DNA of 64,000 nucleotides from Paracoccus seriniphilus (lineage in GTDB: Bacteria; Pseudomonadota; Alphaproteobacteria; Rhodobacterales; Rhodobacteraceae): positions 1,780,501 to 1,844,500 of the forward strand of contig NZ_CP067129.1 in the NCBI RefSeq assembly GCF_028553745.1. Direction: 5' to 3'. A model generated the notes under the pieces. The model had not been told where the DNA came from. It made no database searches and saw nothing but the letters and a program-made list of their open reading frames with translations. Positions 26,611-35,076 of the stretch are shown here, one piece after another. The position numbers and the translations under genes are program-made. Within the stretch, counting starts at the first letter, position 1; the number at the start of each line of letters is the position of its first letter.

Positions 26611-28581
26611 ATGACGCGCGTACCGCGTTTCCTGCAGTCGGTCCGGATGCGGCTTCTGGTCATCGCGCTATTGCCGATGCTGGTACTCTTGCCCCTGATG
26701 CTGGGCAGCACCATGTGGCGATGGTCGGGCAAGGTCGACGACATCCTGATCACCAAGGTGAATGGCGATCTGACCATTGCCGATCAATATCTGGCGCGGC
26801 TGATGGAACTGTCGGGCGAACGGCTGGATGCCATCGCCCGCTCGGTCACGCTGCGCGACGCGCTGGATCAGCAGGATGCACTGGCGGGGCTGCTGGAAGA
26901 GCGGCGAGATGCGTTGCAACTGGATTTCCTCTATCTGACAACCGGTGATCACGGCCCCGGCGGCTTTGAACCGGTCAGATGGCCGGTGGTGCAATCCGCC
27001 CTGAGCGGTGCAACCGAAAGCGCCATCGACATTCTGTCGGCACCGGAAATGGACCAGCTTGTGCCGGGACTGTCAGATCGCGCGGCGACGCATCTGGTGC
27101 CGACGGTCGCGGCCACACCAACCGATCGCGAGGTCGAGGATCGGGGCATGATCATCCATTCCGCCGCCCCGGTCCTTTTGCCCGACGGACGTCGAGCGGC
27201 ACTGGTGGGGGGACGACTGCTGAACGGCAATCTGGATTTCATCGATACGATCAATGCGCTGGTCTATCGCGAGCAAAGCCTGCCCGAGGGCAGCAAGGGT
27301 ACCGCAACGCTGTTCCTTGAAGATGTGCGCATCTCGACCAATGTGCGGCTGTTCGAAAATGTCCGCGCTCTGGGCACACGGGTCTCGGCTGCGGTGCGCG
27401 CGCGGGTGCTGGACCAGGGGCGAACCTGGCTTGACCGGGCCTTTGTGGTGAATGACTGGTATATCTCGGCCTATGAACCCATTGTCGACAGCTTTGGCAA
27501 TCGGGTCGGCATGCTGTACGTCGGCTTTCTGGAAACCCCTTTCCGGCAGGCCAAGATAATGTCGGTGCTGACGATCACGCTGGTCTTCCTGCTGATCGCG
27601 GCTGCCTCGGTGCCGATCTTCCTCAGATGGGCCGGGCGGATCTTTCTGCCGCTGGAACGCATGACCCAGACCATCGCAAGGGTCGAAGCCGGGGACTGGC
27701 AGGCCCGCAACGGCGATACTGGCGATGCCGGGGAAATCGCGCAGGTGGCCAGCCATCTGGACGACCTGCTTGACCAGATACAGGAGCGTGACCGCCAGTT
27801 GCGCGACTGGGCCAACAGCCTTGAACAAAAGGTCGAGGAACGAACCGCCGATCTGCGTATCGCCAATCGCAAGCTTGAGAAAACGACCGAGCGCCTGATC
27901 ATGTCGGAAAAGCTGGCGGCCGTCGGGGAAATCACCGCCTCGGTCGCGCATGAGATCAACAATCCGATTGCAGTGATTCAGGGCAACCTTGAGGTCGCGC
28001 GCAGCCTCCTGGGCGAAAATGCCAGCACTGTGGACACCGAATTCCGGCTGATCGACGATCAGGTCTATCGCATCGGATCCATCGTATCGAAGCTGCTGCA
28101 ATTCGCACGCCCCAACGAATATTCCGGTGCTGCCAATGTCATTTCACCCGCCGAGGTGGTGCGTGACTGCCTGCTCTTGACCCGTCACCAGACCGAAGCC
28201 AACGGCATCGAGGCACAGACGGATTTCAGCTCGGCGCGAAAGGTGCTGATGGCGCGCACCGAATTGCAGCAGGTGATCGTCAACCTGATCCTGAACGCGG
28301 TCCATGCCATGCCCGAGGGTGGCCAGCTGCAGCTTGTGGTGCAGAATGCGCCGCAAGGCGTGGAAATCATCGTCGAGGACAATGGGACAGGCATTCCCCC
28401 CGACACGCTGCGTCGGATCTTTGATCCCTTCTTCACCACCAAACATGCCGTGGGCACCGGTCTGGGGTTGTCGATCAGCCAGACATTGGTGAGTCGCGCC
28501 GGTGGGCGTATTACCGTGACGTCGGAACCCGGACAGGGCAGCCGCTTCGTGATTTTCCTGCCCGCAACCGATTTGAATTGA
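26611..28581 (+). CDS. Sensor histidine kinase with periplasmic Cache-type domain, HAMP and HATPase
   Basis: 656-residue membrane sensor. First TM at about residues 14-34 (LLVIALLPMLVLLPLMLGS), a large periplasmic domain of about 270 residues with Cache-like end (WYISAYEPIVDSFGNRVGMLYVGF), second TM (VLTITLVFLLIAAASVPIFL), HAMP, a coiled-coil LEQKVEERTADLRIANRKLE, the dimerisation H-box SVAHEINNPIAVIQGNLE with the phospho-His, and the N, G1 and G2 boxes (NLILNAVHAMPEGG, DNGTGIPP, GTGLGLSISQTLV). This is the DctB/NtrB-like kinase class. It partners the response regulator directly upstream. The signal is probably the substrate of the neighbouring TAXI-TRAP or MFS carrier. Confidence 0.92.
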   Translation: MTRVPRFLQSVRMRLLVIALLPMLVLLPLMLGSTMWRWSGKVDDILITKVNGDLTIADQYLARLMELSGERLDAIARSVTLRDALDQQDALAGLLEERRDALQLDFLYLTTGDHGPGGFEPVRWPVVQSALSGATESAIDILSAPEMDQLVPGLSDRAATHLVPTVAATPTDREVEDRGMIIHSAAPVLLPDGRRAALVGGRLLNGNLDFIDTINALVYREQSLPEGSKGTATLFLEDVRISTNVRLFENVRALGTRVSAAVRARVLDQGRTWLDRAFVVNDWYISAYEPIVDSFGNRVGMLYVGFLETPFRQAKIMSVLTITLVFLLIAAASVPIFLRWAGRIFLPLERMTQTIARVEAGDWQARNGDTGDAGEIAQVASHLDDLLDQIQERDRQLRDWANSLEQKVEERTADLRIANRKLEKTTERLIMSEKLAAVGEITASVAHEINNPIAVIQGNLEVARSLLGENASTVDTEFRLIDDQVYRIGSIVSKLLQFARPNEYSGAANVISPAEVVRDCLLLTRHQTEANGIEAQTDFSSARKVLMARTELQQVIVNLILNAVHAMPEGGQLQLVVQNAPQGVEIIVEDNGTGIPPDTLRRIFDPFFTTKHAVGTGLGLSISQTLVSRAGGRITVTSEPGQGSRFVIFLPATDLN

Positions 28582-28584
28582 AAC

Positions 28585-28681
28585 GGACAGAATGTCCCGC
28601 TTTGCCAGCCCCCTTGCCCGCCGCGAGGACAAAATGTCCCGAACCAACCCCAAAGCAGGCAGATACCGGATCAGAATGTCC
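28585..28681. repeat. Three operator-like repeats GGACA-N3-TGTCC at 42-bp intervals
   Basis: Two perfect 13-base inverted repeats, GGACAGAATGTCC (28585-28597) and GGACAAAATGTCC (28627-28639), and one degraded copy GATCAGAATGTCC (28669-28681). Their centres at 28591, 28633 and 28675 are exactly 42 bp apart, i.e. four helical turns. They lie between the sensor kinase stop (28581) and the MFS gene (28839). The likely binder is the response regulator encoded just upstream, which has a Fis-type HTH; this is inference from position and symmetry. Confidence 0.75.
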
Positions 28682-28703
28682 ATATATCATATTGATTTAA
28701 AAC

Positions 28704-28709
28704 GATAAT
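28704..28709 (+). promoter_or_regulatory. Candidate -10 element of the MFS gene promoter
   Basis: GATAAT in a strongly AT-rich stretch (28681-28715). If used, transcription would start near 28716 and the third repeat would be centred near -41.5, the classical position of a class II activator overlapping a poor -35. Alternatives are TATATT at 28709-28714, or a TTGACA at 28714-28719 that has no good -10 downstream. Confidence 0.45.
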
Positions 28710-28838
28710 ATATTTGACAGAACTACATTCTCCTGCCCAAAACTCGATGTGGCATGCCGCCGCATGCCGGTTTGACGGGTCGCGCGCCTCGGGTGGAGGC
28801 ACGCCGCCCAGGTCTGACGAGAGAGGGAGGACAACCAA

Positions 28839-30563
28839 ATGAATGACGCCCAAGGTGGCGGCGCGCTCGGCTTTCTGCACAAGAGCAATATCGTCGCCGA
28901 ACCCGGCTATAACCGCTGGCGGGTTCCGCCGGCATCCATCGCAATTCACCTGTGCATCGGCTCGGTCTATGCATGGTCGGTATTCAACCCGGCGCTCACG
29001 CGCCAGCTTGGCGTGGTCTCTCCGGCTGCAGGCGACTGGAGCCTCAGCTCGGTCGTCTGGATCTTTTCGGTGGCGATCGTCTTCCTTGGTCTTTCCGCCG
29101 CCTTCGCGGGGAAATGGCTGGAAGAGGTCGGCCCCAGAATGGTCGGGGTCGCTGCCGCCTTCCTGTGGGGCGGCGGTTTCATCATCGGCTCGCTTGGCAT
29201 TTCCAGCCACCAGCTCTGGCTAATCTATCTGGGTTACGGCGTGCTGGGCGGCTGCGGCCTGGGTCTTGGCTATGTCTCGCCTGTTTCGACGCTGCTGCGG
29301 TGGTTCCCCGACCGGCGCGGCATGGCGACCGGCATGGCCATCATGGGCTTTGGCGGTGGCGCGATGATCGCGGCCCCGGTCAAGGGCTGGCTGCTGAACA
29401 TCTATGAGCGCGCCCCGGAATATCTGGGCACGCAAGAGGCCGTCTCCACGACCATCCAGAATGGCCGCATCTTTGCGGAAACAGCGGCAGGCCAGGTCGA
29501 AGTGGTCATTGCGACCGCCTCGCAGGCGGCCGAGCTGGGCGGTCAGGCGGGCGTCTATGTGGTTGGCACCGGAAATACCGGCGCCGCGGCCACCTTCATG
29601 ACGCTTGGTATCGTCTATTTCATCGTGATGATGATCGCGGCCTTCCAGTATCGCGTCCCGGCCCCGGACTGGAAACCCGAAGGCTGGCAACCCAAACCCG
29701 CATCCTCGGGCCTCGTCTCGCAGAACAATGTCGACATCGACCAGGCGCTGAAGACGCCGCAGTTCTGGCAGCTGTGGCTGATGTTGTGCCTGAACGTGAC
29801 CGCCGGGATCGGCGTGATCGGCGTGGCAAAGACCATGATGAGCGAGATCTTCGGCACCATGATGCCGCTTGTCGTCACCGCCGGGTTTGCCTCGACCTAT
29901 GTCCTGATGATCTCGGTCTTCAACATGCTGGGCCGGTTCTTCTGGGCCTCGACCTCGGATTACATCGGGCGCAAGACGACCTATATGTGCTTCTTCGTGC
30001 TGGGCACGGCGCTGTATCTGTCGATCCCCTATTTTGCCACGGCGGGCGCCAACTCTCCGTCGATGTTCTACCTGATCGGCTTCTATGTCGCGACGATGAT
30101 CATCTTCTCGATGTATGGTGGCGGTTTCTCGACGATCCCGGCCTATCTGGCCGACATGTTCGGCACCATGCATGTCGGTGGCATCCACGGCCGTCTGCTG
30201 ACCGCATGGTCGACGGCAGGCGTTCTGGGACCGCTGGCCATCACCTCGCTGCGCCAGGTGTCGGTCACCAGCGCGATCAATGATCTGGCCGGACGGGTCG
30301 ATCCCGCGGTCTTTGAAGATACCTTTGGTGCGCCGATCTCGCAGTTGCAGGCCCTGGTGGATGCCCATACGGTCACCATCGCGCGCCTGATGGAAATCGC
30401 CCCGGCCGGCACGGTGGACCCGACGCCCAGCCTTTACAACACCACCATGTATTGCATGGCGGCATTGTTGGTCGTGGCCTTTTTCGCCAACTTCTTCATG
30501 CGCCCAGTGAAAGAGCATCATCACCACAAGGAGCCGGACCTGATGGGCGTTCCCGGTGAATGA
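28839..30563 (+). CDS. MFS transporter, oxalate/formate antiporter (OFA) family-like
   Basis: 574-residue membrane carrier with 12 predicted helices. OFA-type features: the N-terminal RWRVPPASIAIHLCIGSVYAWSVFNP, GLGLGYVSPVSTLLRWFPDRRGMATGMAIMGFGGGAM, and the second-half GRFFWASTSDYIGRKTTY. Compared with ordinary OFA proteins (about 400-430) it is long. The extra length is in an insertion of about 60 residues after helix 6 and in a C-terminal part between the last helices, and it ends with a His-rich tail KEHHHHKEPDL. The start has a strong AGGGAGG. It is preceded by three phased repeats and probably regulated by the upstream two-component system. The transported monocarboxylate is unknown. 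Confidence 0.85.
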   Translation: MNDAQGGGALGFLHKSNIVAEPGYNRWRVPPASIAIHLCIGSVYAWSVFNPALTRQLGVVSPAAGDWSLSSVVWIFSVAIVFLGLSAAFAGKWLEEVGPRMVGVAAAFLWGGGFIIGSLGISSHQLWLIYLGYGVLGGCGLGLGYVSPVSTLLRWFPDRRGMATGMAIMGFGGGAMIAAPVKGWLLNIYERAPEYLGTQEAVSTTIQNGRIFAETAAGQVEVVIATASQAAELGGQAGVYVVGTGNTGAAATFMTLGIVYFIVMMIAAFQYRVPAPDWKPEGWQPKPASSGLVSQNNVDIDQALKTPQFWQLWLMLCLNVTAGIGVIGVAKTMMSEIFGTMMPLVVTAGFASTYVLMISVFNMLGRFFWASTSDYIGRKTTYMCFFVLGTALYLSIPYFATAGANSPSMFYLIGFYVATMIIFSMYGGGFSTIPAYLADMFGTMHVGGIHGRLLTAWSTAGVLGPLAITSLRQVSVTSAINDLAGRVDPAVFEDTFGAPISQLQALVDAHTVTIARLMEIAPAGTVDPTPSLYNTTMYCMAALLVVAFFANFFMRPVKEHHHHKEPDLMGVPGE

Positions 30564-30572
30564 AGCGACATC

Positions 30573-30592
30573 TGGCCGGAGAAATCCGGCCA
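30573..30592 (+). terminator. Strong hairpin after the MFS gene
   Basis: TGGCCGGA (30573-30580), loop GAAA, TCCGGCCA (30585-30592): an 8-base perfect stem with a stable tetraloop 10 bases after the MFS stop. No T-run follows (GCCCCCC), so it is either a weak terminator or an RNA-stabilising hairpin. Confidence 0.45.
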
Positions 30593-30689
30593 GCCCCCCA
30601 TCGGCAACCTGATGCCTTGCAGCAGAACAGGGCTCAAGACCTGCCTTCTCGCTGCCGCATTCGATCCAGGATCGACTTCGTATTCGTGC

Positions 30690-31664
30690 TCAGGGAACGA
30701 GCAGAAGCGCGCCCCCACCTGCCATACCCTCCAGAATGTCATGCGCCCTTTGCGCATCGGCAAGCGGCACAGGCGTCGGCTCCGGTGGTTGCAAGCGACC
30801 GGATGCGAATTTTTGCAAGGCATTTTCGGCCATTGCACGATATTGGATGGGGTCGCGCAGGTAATGAAACAGGATGGGCCGGGACAGGGTCAGCGACCTG
30901 GCCGCAAGCGTGCTCATCAAGACTGGTTCGATTGGCCCGGATGATTGACCGAAATTCACCAGGTGGCCACAGTACCCCAGAGTTTCGACCGACCCCTTGA
31001 ACGTGTCAGCCCCCACCGAGTCATAGACGACATCAACACCCCGGCCATTGGTGATGTCAGCCACGGCCCTGGTGAAATCCTGCTGGCGGTAAAGAATGGT
31101 ATGGGTACAGCCATTGGCCCTGGCTATTTCGGCCTTTTCGGCCGTTCCGACGGTTCCGATCACGCTCGCCCCAAGATTTGAAAGAGCCTGACACAGCATG
31201 CGCCCGACACCCCCGGCTGCCGCATGCACCAAGACGCTCATGCCGGGACGGATCCTGCATACAGGCCCGGTCAGCATTTCCACGGTCATCGCACGCAACA
31301 GGTTCGAAGCCGGTGCCGCATCCCCTACGCCCGGGGGCATCGGCACGGCCAGGTCCGCAGACAGAAGCCTGTGCGAGGCATAGGCCCCATAGCGTCCCGT
31401 CACATAGGCGACCCGATCCCCGACCTGAAAGCCGGAAACCTCGGGGCCGACAGCTTCCACGACACCCGTCGCTTCACACCCCGGAACTCCCGGCAAGGTC
31501 AGCGTCTTGTAAAGGCCCGAGCGCACATAGACATCATGGAAGTTCACCCCGATCCCGGTATGCCGAATGCGCAGTTGACCGGCACCTGGCTCACCGACCG
31601 TGACCTCCTCGCAGATCAGCACCTCTGATCCACCATATTCCCTGATTACGATTGCATGAGCCAT
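30690..31664 (-). CDS. Zinc-independent quinone oxidoreductase (Qor-like, MDR superfamily)
   Basis: 324 residues, NADPH-dependent reductase of the medium-chain dehydrogenase family. N-terminal GroES-like part (GVNFHDVYVRSGLY, PGVPGCEATGVVEAVGPEV, VGDRVAYV), then the Rossmann site VHAAAGGVGRMLCQALSNLG and VDVVYDSVGADTFKGS. The zinc-binding cysteines of alcohol dehydrogenases are absent, as in QorA. The start at 31664 follows AGGGAAAG. It lies 63 bases downstream of a DUF1330 gene and the remnant leucine dehydrogenase gene, in the same direction, so the three may once have formed one transcript. Confidence 0.9.
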   Translation of the reverse strand: MAHAIVIREYGGSEVLICEEVTVGEPGAGQLRIRHTGIGVNFHDVYVRSGLYKTLTLPGVPGCEATGVVEAVGPEVSGFQVGDRVAYVTGRYGAYASHRLLSADLAVPMPPGVGDAAPASNLLRAMTVEMLTGPVCRIRPGMSVLVHAAAGGVGRMLCQALSNLGASVIGTVGTAEKAEIARANGCTHTILYRQQDFTRAVADITNGRGVDVVYDSVGADTFKGSVETLGYCGHLVNFGQSSGPIEPVLMSTLAARSLTLSRPILFHYLRDPIQYRAMAENALQKFASGRLQPPEPTPVPLADAQRAHDILEGMAGGGALLLVP

Positions 31665-31727
31665 GACAGCTTTCCCTGCGTGCTGGACTGCGGACGGGTT
31701 GCAAAGACGGCCATTTCCCTGGCTGCG

Positions 31728-32048
31728 CTAGAGTTTCGGATCAGGGTCTTCGGTATTCTGGCCTCCTTCCTGCAACAGCAGGTAATGCATGGTCGAAGCA
31801 GCCTGTCGAAAGACCATGGCCTCCTGATACTCGGGGTCATTGAACCACGCCTCGACATCTGCCCTGGACGGAAATTCAAGGATCACCAGACGCCCGTCAT
31901 AGTCATTCCCCTCGACACAGGTGAAGGCTTCGCCCCGGGTCAGGAACCTGCCACCATGTTTCCTGACAAGAGGCGGGGTGCGGTCGGCATATTTCCTGTA
32001 TGTTTCGACATCATGGATCGACATCATCGACACGACATAGGCGGGCAT
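31728..32048 (-). CDS. DUF1330 family protein
   Basis: 106-residue ferredoxin-like-fold protein. The opening PAYVVSMMSIHDVETYRKYA and the DYDGRLVILEFPSRADVEAWFNDPEYQ segment with the following ALxxR-like helix are diagnostic of DUF1330 (YciI/EthD-like superfamily). The start at 32048 is preferred because AGGGG lies 8 bases upstream; another ATG two codons earlier is too close to it. It overlaps the last bases of the truncated dehydrogenase gene. The function of the family is not known; members accompany amino acid and aromatic catabolism. Confidence 0.87.
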   Translation of the reverse strand: MPAYVVSMMSIHDVETYRKYADRTPPLVRKHGGRFLTRGEAFTCVEGNDYDGRLVILEFPSRADVEAWFNDPEYQEAMVFRQAASTMHYLLLQEGGQNTEDPDPKL

Positions 32049-32568
32049 CAGCATTTCCCCTCGGAATTGATCCGTTCACGTGCCATCGCATCCGCGATCT
32101 CGGAACTTGGTTTTCGCTCACGCAGCGCACGGGTCAGGATCTCCTTGATCTTGCCCTGCAACCCTTCGATCTGCCTGATCGACGCTTCGCGCGATGGCTG
32201 GGAAAAAATCACGGTCGAGGCCCCCATCATCCCCCCCCCGCGTTCACCACGTAATCGGGCACATAGGCAATTCCTGCCTGGCGCAGCATTTCGCCGTGCC
32301 GGGCTTCGGCCAGTTGGTTATTGGCAAGCCCGCAAATGGCCCTGGCCTTGATCTCGGGGATCGTTTGATCGTTCAATCCGGCACCAAGGGCACAAGGTGC
32401 GAATACATCGACATCTGCCGTATGGATGCAGTCTGGCTCAACCGCCGTCGCCCCGAATTCCGCAACCGCGCGACGCACCGCGTCGTTGTTGACATCCGCC
32501 ACGACCAGTTCCGCCCCGGCATCGTGCAGATGTCGCGACAGGGCATGGCCCGTCGCACCCAGCCCCTG
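32048..32568 (-). pseudogene. Leucine dehydrogenase-like (Glu/Leu/Phe/Val family), C-terminal remnant with frameshift
   Basis: C-terminal NAD-binding half of an amino acid dehydrogenase. Reading from 32568 it starts exactly at QGLGATGHALSRHLHDAG (the Rossmann glycines), continues VDVFAPCALGAGLND, ANNQLAEARHG and YVPDYVVNAGG, then shifts frame within a G9 run (32231-32239 on the plus strand as C9) and continues ASTVIFSQPSREASIRQIEG ... SSEIADAMARERI to the stop at 32048. A run of 7 or 10 G would restore the frame. The catalytic N-terminal half is missing because hsdM-derived sequence begins here. Without it the enzyme cannot work. Confidence 0.82.
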
Positions 32569-33225
32569 CGCTGGGAGCCGAGCGAGGAGATGGCGAAGGA
32601 CTTCCGCTTCAAGGTCTACGGGCTCGCGCCGAAATCAGCGGCCGACTTCGCCTTTCTTTTGCACGGATTCCACTTCCTCGCGAAGGACGGAACCATGGCG
32701 ATCATTCTGCCGCACGGTGTGCTGTTCAGGGGTGGGGCAGAGAAGAAGATTCGCACCAAGCTTCTGAAGGACGGGAACATTGACACGGTCATCGGCCTGC
32801 CGGCCAAGCTGTTCTACTCGACCGGAATTCCGGTGTGCATCCTGGTGCTGAAGAAATGCAAGCGGACCGATGACGTTCTCTTCATCAATGCGGCCGAGCA
32901 CTACCAACCGGGAAAACGGCAAAACACGCTGCTGCAGGAGCATATCAACAAAATCGTAGAAACCTATCAGCACAGGAAAGAAGAGGACCGCTATTCGCGA
33001 GTCGTGAGTCTCGACGAGATTGAAAAAGAGCATGATTTCAACCTCAACATCTCTCGATACGTCAGTACTGCTGAGCCCGAGGAAGAGGTCGATCTTGTCA
33101 GTGTGCATAAACACCTCTCGGATCTCCAGACGCAAATCAGTTCGGCGGCCGCGACGCATAATAGGTATCTGAAAGAGCTTGGAATCACGCCGCTACCACT
33201 TGGTTTTGAGAAGGCTACCGATTGA
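32566..33225 (+). pseudogene. Type I restriction-modification methyltransferase HsdM, C-terminal fragment
   Basis: 219 codons homologous to the C-terminal part of HsdM. The sequence LRWEPSEEMAKDFRFKVYGL is what normally follows the NPPY catalytic motif, then PKSAADFAFLLHGFHFL, MAIILPHGVLFRGGAEKKIR, VIGLPAKLFYSTGIPVCILV and DFNLNISRYV. The SAM-binding and catalytic motifs lie upstream of the break and are absent, so it is inactive. The frame happens to stay open into the antisense of the leucine dehydrogenase remnant, so a chimeric frame from 32194 exists but is not a gene. No hsdS or hsdR follows. Confidence 0.85.
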
Positions 33226-33572
33226 CGTCGCCAGGGGCGAAATTGCCGGAAAGAGGAGCAGCCCGGAGCGAACATTAGGGTTCACGCCGGGCATGCACTT
33301 GTTGGCGAACGTCCGGTGCCGGTCGCTTTTCCGGTGTTGCCACCGCAATCGAAGTGTTCAGGTCGCGCTACATATTTTCCGAGCCCGATCAATTACTTGC
33401 GAAAAATTCACCAAACCGGCGCAGGCAACAGGTTCAGAGAATTTCGGCCCTGAGAGACCGATTTCGGCCGTCTCGCGCCGGGCGTGGTGAATAGCCCCTC
33501 CCGCATAACCCTCGAAAACAACGGAAAAATCCGGCTGCGTCCGTATAGGGAGAGCGATTTCAGAAAGATAAG
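33226..33572. other. Intergenic stretch after the hsdM fragment; no gene seen
   Basis: 347 bases between the hsdM remnant and tRNA-Ser. I find no convincing coding frame, hairpin or repeat of the tRNA 3' end in it. Together with the two truncated genes it is probably the residue of an excised or decayed island. Confidence 0.5.
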
Positions 33573-33662
33573 TGGCGGAGACGAAGGGATTCGAACCCTC
33601 GAGACCCTTTCGGGCCTGCACCCTTAGCAGGGGTGTGCCTTCGACCACTCGGCCACGTCTCC
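33573..33662 (-). tRNA. tRNA-Ser (anticodon GCU)
   Basis: A 90-base tRNA on the minus strand: acceptor arm GGAGACG / CGTCTCC, discriminator G and encoded CCA (complement at 33573-33575), D-arm TGGCCGAGTGGTCGAAGGC, anticodon loop CTGCTAA with anticodon GCT, a long variable arm (GCAGGCCCGAAAGGGTCTC) and T-loop GGTTCGAATCC. The long variable arm and the anticodon make it serine, reading AGC/AGU. tRNA genes like this are common integration sites; the gene is intact here. Confidence 0.96.
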
Positions 33663-33800
33663 GCTGATCCGTATATTCAGCTTGCCAAAGACTGACAAGT
33701 GCTTTTTCGCGGATATGGGAAACACCGGGCAAGCAATTGTTTTTTTGCTGCAAAACAGCGGGAATTTTCCTTTCCTCCGTCTGAAGCTCACCGGAAACAG

Positions 33801-33824
33801 CCCGCCATGACGTCGCATGGCGGG
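33801..33824 (-). terminator. Hairpin downstream of ychF
   Basis: CCCGCCAT (33801-33808) and ATGGCGGG (33817-33824) form an 8-base perfect stem with an 8-base loop, 27 bases after the ychF stop. In the minus direction it is followed by CTGTTTCC, a weak T-tract. Confidence 0.5.
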
Positions 33825-33851
33825 CGGAAAAACTGTTGCGGATGAGGCTCT

Positions 33852-34949
33852 TCAGGCGTTGAACAGGAAGTGCAGCACGTCGCCATCCGCCACTTCGTAG
33901 GATTTTCCCTCGACCCTCAGCTTGCCGGCATCGCGCGCGCCAGCCTCGCCATTGCCGGCAATATAGTCGTCATAGGCGATCGTCTCGGCGCGGATGAAGC
34001 CTTTCTCGAAATCACCGTGAATGACCCCGGCGGCCTGGGGGGCCAGAGTGCCCTTGGTGATCGTCCAGGCCCGCGCCTCTTTCGGACCGATGGTGAAATA
34101 GGTCTTCAGCCCCAGCAGGTCGTAGCCCGCGCGGATCAGTCGGTCCAGACCGGCCTCGTCCAGTCCCATCTCGGTCAGGAACATCTCGGCTTCATCGCTT
34201 TCCAGCTGGCTGATCTCTTCTTCGATCCGCGCCGAAATGACGACATGCCCTGCGCCCTGCGCCTCGGCCATCTGTGCAACCTTGTCGGACAGGGCGTTAC
34301 CCTTGGCGGCCTCGTCCTCGGCAACGTTGCAGACGAAAAGCACCGGCTTGGCGGTCAGCAGTTGCAGCATGTTCCACGCCTTGAGATCATCCGGCGCAAC
34401 CTCGATGCTGCGAGCGGGGCGGCCCGCCTCCAGCGCGGTCAGCGCCTGCTTCAGCAGCCGGTCCTGATCCTGAGCCTCCTTGTCATTGCCTTTCAGCTTG
34501 CGCTGCAGGTTCGCCAGCCGACGCTCGATCGATTCCATATCGGCGATCATCAACTCGGTCTCGATCACCTCGGCATCGGCCAGGGGATCCACGCGGCCTT
34601 CGACATGGGTCACATCGCCGTCTTCGAAACAGCGCAGCACATGGGCGATGGCATCCACTTCGCGGATATTGGCCAGGAACTGGTTGCCCAGACCTTCGCC
34701 CTTGCTGGCACCTTTGACCAGACCCGCGATATCGACAAAGGTGATCCGTGTCGGGATGGTCTGCTTCGACCCGGCAATTGCAGCCAGCTTGTCCAGACGA
34801 GGATCCGGCACCGCAACCTCGCCGACATTCGGCTCGATCGTGCAGAAGGGAAAGTTTGCGGCCTGCGCGGCGGCAGTTTTCGTCAGCGCGTTGAACAGCG
34901 TGGATTTCCCGACATTCGGCAACCCGACGATTCCCATGCGAAAGCCCAT
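33852..34949 (-). CDS. ychF: Redox-regulated ATPase/GTPase YchF (Obg family)
   Basis: 365 residues, full length for YchF/OLA1. G1 is [15 protein letters not shown]3 FVDIAGL, and in place of NKxD it has NVAE (FVCNVAEDE), which is the YchF hallmark giving ATP preference. A helical insertion follows, then the C-terminal TGS domain ending DVLHFLFNA. It associates with ribosomes and takes part in stress responses. The gene is divergent from trpA, 127 bases apart, and is separated from tRNA-Ser by a hairpin. Confidence 0.97.
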   Translation of the reverse strand: MGFRMGIVGLPNVGKSTLFNALTKTAAAQAANFPFCTIEPNVGEVAVPDPRLDKLAAIAGSKQTIPTRITFVDIAGLVKGASKGEGLGNQFLANIREVDAIAHVLRCFEDGDVTHVEGRVDPLADAEVIETELMIADMESIERRLANLQRKLKGNDKEAQDQDRLLKQALTALEAGRPARSIEVAPDDLKAWNMLQLLTAKPVLFVCNVAEDEAAKGNALSDKVAQMAEAQGAGHVVISARIEEEISQLESDEAEMFLTEMGLDEAGLDRLIRAGYDLLGLKTYFTIGPKEARAWTITKGTLAPQAAGVIHGDFEKGFIRAETIAYDDYIAGNGEAGARDAGKLRVEGKSYEVADGDVLHFLFNA

Positions 34950-35076
34950 TGATGCACCTTTTCCTGAATTTCGCGGTTACTTAGGCATCTGCGCCGCGCA
35001 AGTCCAGCCTGCGCAGCGGATTGCGAAAGCCGCGGAACGGGGCTAGTGCTGGGGGCAAGCACTTCAGGGACGGGCC

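Noticed and set aside
28749-28765. Sigma-54 (-24/-12) promoter upstream of the MFS gene
   Set aside because: TGGCATGCCGCCGC is similar, but the GG-to-GC spacing is one base short and the adjacent regulator lacks GAFTGA; the AT-rich -10 nearby is a better candidate.
29220-30527. Minus-strand frame of 435 codons in the MFS gene
   Set aside because: Antisense of the OFA-like carrier; composition rich in His, Arg, Asp.
32194-33225. A continuous plus-strand gene of 343 codons ending as HsdM
   Set aside because: Only the part from about 32566 is HsdM; the first 124 codons are antisense of the dehydrogenase remnant, so it is a chance fusion at a junction.
33226-33572. Duplicated tRNA-Ser 3' end as an att site of an island
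   Set aside because: No second copy of the tRNA 3' sequence is seen in the interval or elsewhere in the window.
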